Source: Echria macrotheca
Lineage: Eukaryota; Ascomycota; Sordariomycetes; Sordariales; Schizotheciaceae
Length of the DNA: 64,000 bases
Direction of reading: 5' to 3'
Assembly: GCA_030411725.1 (NCBI GenBank)
Contig: MU839859.1
Span: forward strand, 62,001-126,000
Below, piece by piece: positions 52,401 through 60,297 of this stretch (within the stretch, counting starts at the first letter, position 1; every line of letters starts with the position of its first letter). Below the pieces are notes generated by a model that saw only the letters and a list, made by a program, of their open reading frames with translations, had not been told where the DNA came from and did not search any database. The translations under genes were made by a program, and so were the position numbers.

Positions 52401-52456
52401 GCTTCGAATCGGGCTCTGTCGAGCCCTTGCTCCTTCCAGTCGAATTTTCGGTTCAT
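49424..52456 (-). CDS. Deaminase-like (OTT_1508 type) protein with MYND zinc finger
   Basis: Single exon, 1010 residues. The middle carries a zinc-dependent deaminase pattern: H349-A-E351 in WEVHAEMKLLQHC and C379/C382 in GCSKRSCFLCWSF, followed by TRGCHGKLYNLWGLP, as in the fungal OTT_1508-like deaminase family. C-terminal to it (521-559) is a MYND finger with CGNLDC, CSRCHGGWYCSLSCEEAD and HKFVC in the canonical C6-H-C spacing. N-terminal 340 residues are acidic, then helical. The C-terminal 450 residues read like MYND-associated fungal sequence (LYQGIFKVFDVTAAEMHSWR) of unknown fold. The usual proline of the PCxxC motif is a serine here. Substrate is unknown; nucleic-acid or nucleotide deamination is only a family-level guess. 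No signal peptide. Confidence 0.82.
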   Translation of the reverse strand: MNRKFDWKEQGLDRARFEALTKLLRLRHQGQVEPPTQFEDDGEQDDDAQGPDEMDCSSVKASPPTDLEAGRLRRRFLDRLAELIADQKGGRHVAATAMSVAPDRVKVTVAKNDKFRATDMEFLERVQSLLRQIATSTHDGGSKDALWAELVAHSESRIQGYLVEVRQLLKRYQQDLDTPSRHAQPVPPALDSELGNLCVLVFGHHPSTASRNDALVTRAHAVYKMFSSGDFEDLDIPAGASLRTALGYLGRPRTSFHALVAAAEKLEGFANIEITALAERKADGARAKKAASAASEPWSVARIFRQLGQPLTDGQVQSLLGSNGKKAKWTRAKVCQEFDKLRSPTWEVHAEMKLLQHCIVAAPSGERMVPYFGCSKRSCFLCWSFLDIFQGFKTRGCHGKLYNLWGLPGFEGCGPEEMSKIVDTVRALEALLTTEILQGTAGALPLAKESTIGPSSTHTTMPTYERPGLTDTVLRYLDNQRLDALFQATERGTEDVAEDTATVSSVDKEIETSTETHGGHCGNLDCEKRTTRRCSRCHGGWYCSLSCEEADIYSHKFVCSRGAITTADILQRDCYADNLPEDPQVREDFGFTRCRNKTEESHLCGLYQGIFKVFDVTAAEMHSWRMEGILTGKIIETFSAYPEGSRGGYYPWFLRNRHVLDESHRVVRDEDDPELHVQRMIANARPYLSPSDQSTPVECLIPWAKQNCFIFLAVLLSSAHPPPTMPNLDLWYDFGFAVCPSPQSESSLANFYTQLLFGNRPIRDYYASLGSTHFMPADFPTCSFEQFWKAWEAGTLMDLFDTYGNHDGRAAYGESIDFQFPDLREFLSYPGGAERDQRFPRPSVWRLRQFLAVEGANVLSLAPSISRAAIEYGFDAGLNARTRLDLHAFYKRIFLQGVRTAEVDWALRVGRLHEMADQWYGEPVNERVRAVLRAVSEARRTVSGDVEDGSSGEHDTRDMSRIQYECDEGEGSDEEGFYPALEHLGGEDEITGREQSEPLGNETRGWCTIQ

Positions 52457-52844
52457 ATCCGCGTTTCGATCGTTTTAAGCGGAAGATCAGTATCTGAAAG
52501 GTTGATGAAGATTACCTAGAGGATGCGTCACGGATCAGGTAGAATCGTAACACAACCCCGCATCACACCCACGTGAATGTACCTCGCTGACTGTTGCCTC
52601 GACCTCTAGAAGGCCATTCACAATAGTGTCACGTGGAAAAATCTAGCTTTATGTATTCCAGCACCTCTGCTAATTGAAACTAACATTAAATTTGAGGAAA
52701 TTTCCTGTCCTCTTAAACCGGTACTGCCATAAGGCTCTGCAGACCATGTTCCTCAACACACCTACCCAACGCAACTGGTGTCACGGCTCCGCTGGATTAG
52801 CATCGGCCCCGTTGCCGAGGCCATGTGATTTCCCTGCTCAAACT

Positions 52845-52995
52845 GGGACCGGGTTTGGGATCAAATTCCACGTCAGAACCAACAGTAGAACCAGACCCAG
52901 AACCGGTTTAACCCAAGTTAGAACCCAATCCAGGCCCAAGACCGGCTCCAGCTCCGGTTCCGGTTCAATGCTAAGTCAAACCCAGATCGAAACTA
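52845..52995. repeat. Second degenerate hexanucleotide island
   Basis: Imperfect units of GGGACC/GGTTTG, AACCAG/ACCCAG, AACCCA and TCCGGT/TCCGGTT. It shares words such as AACCCAATCCAG and CCAGACCCAG with the island at 4025-4315, about 48 kb away. Confidence 0.65.
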
Positions 52996-54488
52996 CTTAG
53001 GTAGAGATAGGCCCTTTCCGCTGCCAGGACCACTGTAGCACCTCCAGACCATCAATCTCCGTTGAATCTCCCAGGTGGGAAACCAACGAGACGACAGTCC
53101 CTCTCGCAACTTTTTACTTCCTTCCAGCCAGAATCGTAGCTCTCGAGTATAGTTATCTGGCATGCAATGATCCTGACCCTGCAAGAGGTAAGTTGCCTGT
53201 GACCGGGCAATCGATCTTCGCCATACGCGCAGTCCCGCCCTCAGCCTCGGAATGGTGAAGGTTTTCTTACGTTTGGGTGTGTTACATGTTTTTTACATGA
53301 TCCTACACACGAGATCCTTCAAATCTCAGCTACCGGTGACTCGTTCTCCACGACACGTCTCGAAAACAGTTTTGGCAAGAAATGTGAGGAAACGGTAGGT
53401 ACATGTACCTAAGAGTCGAGTCAGTTATGGTTTAAACGGGTATGTACGAGATCATCGCGGGCCTCAGGTGTAAAGACCCCCTCAGCATCGAACAGGCTGC
53501 TCATATTGTGAATGGATAGACTTTTCGTGTTCGACACTCAAGTCCATTCCATATTGTCCTGAATATGCAGCACCCTAAAGAGGACAGGGGATACCGGTCG
53601 ACCTCTGGGAAAGAGCCCCCATGCCGGAGCGTTACAAGAGAACTAACCTAGGCAGTCAGGAACGAACATGTGACTGCCACATACGTTGATCTGACACGAC
53701 GAACCCAGAATAGAATGCTTCCCCAAAATGTCACCTAAGGCCGAATAATCTTCCCCAAGGCGAGATTACGCGGTGTATCGTGCATTTTTCGATGGATATA
53801 GGCATCTCCGATTAGCAGATACCACACAATACGCGAAGATTTCTGAACCATGTAAGTTGAGAGAATCTTCCTCCAGTAGCACACACTGATTGCCCCCTCC
53901 TACCTGCACTGAGCACAACCGATCCCTTTGATCCCACCGAACCTACGTCGCCGGTTACATTGCGAAAATCCAATACCCTTTTCACAAGGGTCAAATGCAC
54001 AGGTCCGAAGTGCAACCCTCCCAGACCGTGTCAGTAGCTGGGGCTGAGAGGTGTCACTCCGAACTGGCTTTCTGGGCCAGGTGTGCAACAACACACACTG
54101 CATACGACCAACAACCATATGTTAGGAAAGCTCCCGAGCAACGCTTCGGGCCCCTCATCTGCCCCGTAGCGAAAGAACCTCACAACCAACCAACAAAAAC
54201 AACCAAGCCCCCTATTCATGCTCCACCAATCTTACAGGAGCTTGTTTCTCTGGCTAAAACCGCGTTTTAGCGTAGAAGATGTGTTAGTCTTCGCAATAGT
54301 AAGCACGGAGAAACTTGCCGCCGCTCTTGATATTGTTGCAAGGGGGCCGGCCGTTCCCACTGCCAATAGCTCTGAACATCCTAAATAAAGCAGCACCTCG
54401 GCTACCATCGAGCTCAGCTCCAATATCACCCTACACCGGACTGCGCCACCTCCCTGAGTCGTATCGACATGTGCCACCTGAATGTACC

Positions 54489-54496
54489 TATATAAT
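54489..54496 (+). promoter_or_regulatory. TATA box of the 12-Cys secreted protein
   Basis: TATATAAT 103 bp before the predicted ATG at 54599. Confidence 0.55.
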
Positions 54497-54598
54497 GATT
54501 CGGTCTTGTCATCCAGTTCACAATATCACACCCCAGAGATATACAACCATTGCTTGCCAATTTTAGTCAGAGCCTGCTCTTAGCTTCACATTCCCATC

Positions 54599-55179
54599 AT
54601 GAAACTCAGCATTCTCACATTTCCCTTTCTGTGTCCGATTCTGCTTGTGGTCAGCGAGGACTGCCACTACTGGGATTCGGCAAAATGGGGCGTATGTACC
54701 TAACTCCGCGGCTATGAAGCTCGAGTATTTCGGTCACCAAAAGTAGCTGACGAAAAAAAAACCACTGATCCAGACTCTTTATGGTGAATGTGGGAGGCCT
54801 GATTTCTGCGAAGACAACTGGGGATACTGGGTCAAGAACCATTGCTCAGGTAATTTGCCACCGGCCACGCCCTCACTGTTCACTCCCTTCCTGGCATGGT
54901 ACGGATCCAAGTTGGCTAATGTTTTGGTGCTTCTATCTCAGGTGGTAGCGATAACCGATGTTGCATTCAGCAGAGCTGCACAGCGACCAACGGCGACACA
55001 GGGTGGTGCACACCAGTCGCTCGGTGCAAGCTGGCCAATGGAAAGAGTGTTCCGTAAGACTATTCGCTACCTTTCCTCTAATTTGGGATCTCTTTTCGCC
55101 TTTTTGTAAATGCTAACATGATCGGCTCGATTATAGAAATCGCTGCCCCGGGCCTGACAACGTTCAGTGTTGCATTTAG
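54599..55179 (+). CDS. Small secreted cysteine-rich protein (12 Cys), candidate effector
   Basis: Four exons: 54599-54691, 54774-54849, 54942-55053, 55137-55179; 107 residues. Each join keeps frame and each intron has good signals (GTATGT, GTAATT, GTAAGA; CTGATC, GCTAAT, GCTAAC). The signal peptide is MKLSILTFPFLCPILLVVS. The mature chain of about 88 residues has 12 cysteines in DCHYW, GECG, DFCED, HCSG, RCCIQQSC, WCTP, RCK, RCPGP and QCCI. The ending CPGPDNVQCCI resembles Cys-rich modules that precede peptidoglycan- or wall-hydrolase domains in fungal proteins, but no enzyme domain follows here. Four exons in 107 codons is intron-dense. Function unknown; apoplastic effector or wall-binding role is inferred. 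Confidence 0.78.
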
Positions 55180-55789
55180 GCATATGATTCATTTTCCGTC
55201 TCAGTAGAATGTCAGGATGTACTGGTGCTGTATCTGTTTGACATTCACGTTTGATTATCTGCTGGTCTGAGTACATGTAGCTAAGGAAGTTTGTTCGGTT
55301 GACATTTCAAGCGGTCAACCGGAACACGGCATATTCGGACCTTGAACATCGCCGGATTGAATAAGGAAATTGAAGACCATGGACAGGATGGCTAGCGCCG
55401 AGCCGACCGGGTCTATCAACCCCATGTTCCCAGCGGTACGCAAAATCTTTTATGCTGCCCTTGGACTTACCTTGCGGGCCTTCCTCCAATCTCAAATCCC
55501 GGGGATGCCAAAGTTGGACTGGCTTGTCCCGCTCCGCGGGCTTATGATACTAAAGAGCTCCGATACAATTGCACTCTTCAGGAATTGGCCTAACGCACCT
55601 GGTCTCGAAGATGAGAGCTTTGGCCATTCTGCAGTTCTGTAAAATGTACGGACATGACATTTCTGGGTGTTTGGGAGATGGTAATTACTCCAAAGTAGAT
55701 TATGTAGACACAGCGTTGCGTTCCTCACCATATTCTTTATTTTTTTACCTAGGTAAGTCTCATTCTAGAGAGGAGGGAGTAGTTACTTA
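55180..55789. other. Convergent intergenic stretch
   Basis: Between the 12-Cys protein and the 2EXR/F-box-like gene. A perfect TACCTAGGTA palindrome lies at 55746-55755. No gene seen. Confidence 0.5.
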
Positions 55790-56707
55790 TTATGCAGGAC
55801 CCCCATCGTCGGCATAATCCCACCTCATATGCCGCCACAGGGAATCATCATCCTGATCTCGCTCATACATGAAATCATCATGGTACCCGAGCTCCCAACT
55901 CTCAGTATCGTCCCATGTATCGTCCATTGAAGGGACTTCAGTAACGTTGGTCACCCATCCGCGGCCGTCCATCTCTTTTATTAAAGCTTCTCTGCGAGCT
56001 TTCAACTGACGTAGCAAGGTTATATCGGTTTCCCCATCGAACCCATGCATCTGCTCCTGCTGCTCCTCATCATGGCCTAGAGAAACTACCCCTCCGTCAC
56101 GGTCGCCCTCCTCATCATCCGCGTCCGAACCCATATCCCATCCGAGCAGCCTTAAATCAATCCTGACTCGTTGAAGCGAGGGAAATTCTTTTAGTCGTTT
56201 GGAAACTGTATCCAACGACACTCTCGAAACCGGCGAACCGGGTGTCTCGGGCAGGTCGAAAAGCTCCACCGTCAGTGTGAGCTCTAATGTCGTAATAGCT
56301 ATGCATACATCCGTGTGGACACGTAGAACGTCCAGTTCCCGAAATTGCAATTCTTTGGCAAGCCAGCCTTCTCCGAGAAGAGTAACACAGACGTGGCGGA
56401 GGAGGCTGGCGTTGTGAGGACCGATCTCGTCGAGGAAAACGGCAATGGGGTGAGGTCCCGTTCTGTTATCAACCAGAGGCGATTCGGGGAACCGAAATCG
56501 GTTCTTGGAGTACAGAATGGAGATGGCTTCGGCGTATACCTGCTTGCTCACACGGAGAAGGGCTGGGCAGAGGCCACTGGTTGTTTTCGTGAGTTCTGAT
56601 CGGAAGTCAGGGTAATGTAGTCGGAAGCTAATAGGACCATCATGCTGGATGAGAAGTTTTTCATAGATGGCGAGACGGATCTCGGTGGCTGTAGACATGA
56701 GCTCCAT
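55790..56707 (-). CDS. 2EXR/F-box-like fungal protein
   Basis: Single exon, 305 residues starting at the ATG at 56707. The N-terminus STATEIRLAIYEKLLI followed by CPALLRVSKQVYAEAISILYSKNRFRF is the hallmark of the very large fungal class with an F-box-like/2EXR start, where a degenerate helix-loop-helix is followed by LLRVsKQiy.EA..iLYs.N.F. The middle contains a VSKRLKEFPSLQRVRIDLRLLGW helix-strand pair. The C-terminal third is acidic (MGSDADDEEGD, WDDTESWELGYHDD). Partners and roles of the class are unknown; some may act in ubiquitin ligases. No signal peptide. Confidence 0.75.
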   Translation of the reverse strand: MELMSTATEIRLAIYEKLLIQHDGPISFRLHYPDFRSELTKTTSGLCPALLRVSKQVYAEAISILYSKNRFRFPESPLVDNRTGPHPIAVFLDEIGPHNASLLRHVCVTLLGEGWLAKELQFRELDVLRVHTDVCIAITTLELTLTVELFDLPETPGSPVSRVSLDTVSKRLKEFPSLQRVRIDLRLLGWDMGSDADDEEGDRDGGVVSLGHDEEQQEQMHGFDGETDITLLRQLKARREALIKEMDGRGWVTNVTEVPSMDDTWDDTESWELGYHDDFMYERDQDDDSLWRHMRWDYADDGGPA

Positions 56708-58041
56708 CACAAAGAAATGGTCATCAGTTTGACTGGAAGGGGATCAATGTACGAGGTAAATGTGCCTGCTGTATACGAGATCTAGAACATCGGATGGTTC
56801 GTGACATGCCTGGTGGTGAATTATGAAGAGATCATTATGAGCGGCGAGACGGGCGGCGGGTGTCAGGAAAAGCAACCGAAAGATCTTGTTTGCTTGTGCG
56901 GGGTAACTTGTGCACAATGGTGCATTAGAAATGATTCGCAGGTCAGAGAGCAATCCAGCCCAATTAAACTCGCCGTGGGCGCGTCGGGCAGATAATGGCA
57001 CAAGGTTTGTTGGGGGGGGACTGGGTGGGCAAGATCTCTGGCCACGAGATGCACATACGGACTTTATGTTGCCAGGGAGCCAAAGATGTAGAACTGGACC
57101 CGTAGGATCACACCGCGGCGGTAGAAGTTCAGATAGAGTTTGTACTTTGGGTGCGGACAGTATGGAAATTGAGAGTATGAGTTACGGTATCCAACTCCGG
57201 TCTACTTTTCCCTTCTTTCCTTGGCCCTAATGATGTTTCCCCCTATTGGAGGTACTCCTCCGCGTCATCCAAGCCACCCCCGCACTCGGGCCGAGATTCT
57301 ATTCTTGTGAGCTGAAACCAAATGGTGTGTCCAATAACTATCTGTATGCCTCCACCATATCGGTCGGTCACCCCGGCCCGCACCGATCCAGTCACCATCA
57401 TTCCAGCACCCGCCGGGGCCCGATTGGCTGACCGACACCGAGAACTAAATAGCATAGTAATCAAAGAAAGTTGACGCTGGGTCATATTCCAAAGCAGCGT
57501 AGTCGGGTTTTGCGGGCTTGCGAATCCGACATGATTCTGTTCTCTGAACTACCTTACCTTTCAATACCCTAGTTGTCGTGAACATTTTAGTAGATGGGAG
57601 GTTGAGATAAAGCTAGGTTAGACTGTTTACAGTAGTGTAGGTACCGGAAGATACAATCGCAGCCTCTTGAAAGTTGTCAGCTGTTCATGTCGCTGCCGAT
57701 TCCGCCTTGCGGTGGTTGGAAAAGATTCAGGGCTCCAATGCAGCTGAATCGGGATTTAGCCACCCAGTTTTCGTCTGTCCCACGAGGCCATGCACCTATG
57801 TAGCAGCGCCGAAAGCGACCAATATTCCGTTCCGTGCCGGCTGGGTCGAGTGACCAGGGGATGGTGCAGCGAATCGTAAATAAACTCGGCCAGGTATTCA
57901 ACCGAGCCCCGCGGGGCAATACAACATTGTCCCTGCCAGAAGCGGAATGCCACGCCGGCTATATAGTAACATTTCCCCTGAGATCCTGCTTCTCCGTGAT
58001 CACATCCAGGCTTTGAGGGCAAACTATTGAAAGTAGTCACA
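56708..58041. other. Divergent intergenic stretch
   Basis: Promoters of the 2EXR-like gene (minus) and the 58042 gene (plus). No exon supported. A TATA box at 57960-57966 serves the downstream gene. Confidence 0.5.
57960..57966 (+). promoter_or_regulatory. TATA box of the 58042 gene
   Basis: TATATAG 76-82 bp upstream of the predicted ATG. Confidence 0.5.
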
Positions 58042-58600
58042 ATGTTAAGGGGTCTCTTACAGACGCGGGTCAAGTTCCTTGCGGCTATGGCCCTCATTCA
58101 GGGGTAAGTCAATAGGACGCAACCCCTCTACCGCCTTATGTCACGATCTAACAGAAACCAGCACAATGGCCCAGGAACACGTCTCTGGCCTGCCCATCTG
58201 TCCAACTTGCTACACACATACGATTATCATTCCGCCCCCCTGTGCACCGCCCATCACATGCACAGGTCCCTCAACACCGCCGGCATGGGGTTGCACCAGG
58301 ACCATTGACATGCGTCCAACCACATACACGGTTCCTGGATTCAATCCAGCCTGTCCAACCACACCAACCGCAACATCAAATGGAGGATGTCCTTCATGGC
58401 CGGCCTGTTCGCAGTCACTTTGCTCGACGGTGACGCTCGGGAGGCCAGGGGGCGACATCTGGACGACGATTACAGAGCCGGCGATGAAGTGTATTCCTAC
58501 GACGACGTATACGATTCCTTCGAAGACAACACCGTCACTCTCGTATGATACCACGATAACGCCACCGCCGTTCCCGAGTTTTGCGCCCGATGAAGACTAG
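58042..58600 (+). CDS. Small secreted Cys/Pro/Thr-rich protein
   Basis: Two exons: 58042-58103 and 58162-58600; 166 residues. Exon 1 encodes a signal peptide (LLQTRVKFLAAMALIQG) that continues TMAQ across the intron. The intron (GTAAGT, CTAAC, CAG at 58161) gives the only joined frame without an early stop. The mature part has repeated short blocks CPTC, PPCAPP, TCTGP, WGCTRT, ACPTTP, GGCPSWPACSQSLCSTVTLG and CIPTTTYTIPS, with about 11 cysteines and very high Pro plus Thr, as in extended, O-glycosylated wall or surface proteins. No named domain recognised and no GPI-type hydrophobic tail. The product is probably extracellular. Confidence 0.65.
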
Positions 58601-58834
58601 CGAGCTGAGCATTGACGGACTGGGTGTGAACTGTGACCTCGTGTTAGGAAGTGCGGGCTATACGGGCAAACGTGGTTATCATTTGAGGCGTCAAGTGAGT
58701 CTGAGAATACCTATGTGAAGAGTTTGCTCAGGGTGTGTTGGTAAGACACATATTGTATGCGCTGGGTCTAATGCCCTCCGTGCACCAAAGCTTTCCGTTC
58801 TTAGATTCTAACAACTCAAAATACCATGGAATCT

Positions 58835-59386
58835 TTAGACTCCCCACCCACTCCAAGGCTCATCGACCACCAGGCTACCGACAGGAATACAAATCCCTCC
58901 CCCCTTTTCCAAATCGGGCACGTCTCCCCTATAATTCCAATCCACCCTCACCCATCCTTCCTTCGCACACTCCCACCCGCTCTTGCACTTCTCATCCCCC
59001 TCCCCTCCACAGGTCAACACCGCAGCCATACACCGTCCAGGCAAGTCCGTAATCGGAGCCGTCGCGTTGTAGACGCATACCTGCCCGCTCGGACACGGGC
59101 TGATGGTTGGAGATTTTCCTCCGCACGATTGCAAGATACATGTGCCGGGGAGGTCGAAACTCCCGGGGGGCTGGGTCGGGGCGCAGACGAGTCCCTTTGG
59201 ACAGGGGTTGGGCTGCGGGGTGATGCCTCCGCAGTGGCGGACGGGAGGCCGGGTGGAAAATGGAGATGCGGTTGAGGAGGTTGTCGAGGCGGTGAGGTAT
59301 TTGGTTTTGGAGGAATGGTTGCCTGGGTGGGCGAGGATGAGAGAGATGAGACCGAAGACGAGGGAGAGAAAACCTGGGAGGTGCAT
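58835..59386 (-). CDS. Secreted protein with three CGG...DLPG cysteine repeats
   Basis: Single exon, 183 residues from the ATG at 59386; upstream in-frame sequence lacks a signal-peptide-like start. Signal peptide MHLPGFLSLVFGLISLILAH, a Ser/Thr linker (about 23-50), then three repeats at about 52-83, 88-119 and 126-166. Repeats 1 and 2 are both 32 residues with the pattern C-GG-x7-CPxGxxC-x9-DLPG-x-C; repeat 3 is longer, has VPDLEKGGGIC in place of DLPGxC and is more diverged. Four cysteines per repeat suggest two disulfides each. Similar DLPG-containing secreted proteins are widespread but unnamed in plant-associated moulds as far as I recall. Function unknown; candidate effector or wall protein. 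Confidence 0.72.
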   Translation of the reverse strand: MHLPGFLSLVFGLISLILAHPGNHSSKTKYLTASTTSSTASPFSTRPPVRHCGGITPQPNPCPKGLVCAPTQPPGSFDLPGTCILQSCGGKSPTISPCPSGQVCVYNATAPITDLPGRCMAAVLTCGGEGDEKCKSGWECAKEGWVRVDWNYRGDVPDLEKGGGICIPVGSLVVDEPWSGWGV

Positions 59387-60297
59387 CGTGATGGTGGTCT
59401 GTGGTGAAAGTTGGAGGCCGAGGTGGAGCACGGGGGTGGGCTTTCGTGATTGAGTTGTGAGGATGTGGTAGGACGAGGCCACTATGTATTCTGGGGAGAG
59501 AGGGGTCCTAATTCTGGGCCTGTCGGGAACCAGGTTTCTGATTCTATACAAATGCACATATACGGAAAGAGTGGCATATCGGATGTTAATCAATTTAGGC
59601 GGGTGTTTCGCTACCCGGGCATCGCCACGACGGCGTAGTATTCCGGGTAATGGCTTGGTGTTTTGATTATCCAGCGCAACGCAACGGGCTCATTGCACTC
59701 ATCTGACTTCCGAGCACCTAGGATTGCAAAGAGGTTGGTCTAGAAAACAGTGGTTAGAACGAAGAAAGAGCAGTGTACTGGGAAGGAATTCTAACAGGCA
59801 CCCTTGTCGAAAGATCAACTTGTAGCCCATACCCTGCAGAGCCGCAATACGCGAAATCTGTCAACAGGCCTACCTACCGTAACTGCCACCTTGTCACATT
59901 TCCTCATTACTCATGGGTACCTAGTCCAGTAAATTGAGAATTTGAAGACGATCTCTTGCTCAACTCCATCTCCACATGGCCATGATTTGCGCCACTTGAA
60001 GCCACAGCACGAATCCACTCTGTCGCTCTTGGAGGACTACATTTGCTGCATATCTGGGCTTCCACGTACTGCCCTCGACCCAATCACATTGGGTACCGAT
60101 GCTGTCGGCGCAGTGTTGTTGTGCGACGTCTTTACCCCGCTCTCTTCTTCCCTTTGACAGCACCAACCAAACAACTCATCACGAGTCCTCAGACCACCAA
60201 GGATTCCGCACCAAATTCCACCCCACAGCCACCGTGTGAGCGCCTGGTCATCGAGCTTCATCGTCCGTCCGCCGTGTAAGACAGCTCCCCCATCAAC
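59387..60297. other. Divergent intergenic stretch
   Basis: Between the DLPG-repeat gene (minus) and the DUF4238 gene (plus). Contains TACCTACC and GGGTACCTAG words (59871-59880, about 59916-59925). No gene seen. Confidence 0.5.

Larger units (their letters stand above)
52457..54598. other. Intergenic stretch with second hexamer island
   Basis: No supported gene. Holds the low-complexity island at about 52845-52995, a GGTAGGTACATGTACCTAAG inverted cluster at 53394-53413 and the promoter of the small secreted protein at 54599. Confidence 0.5.
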
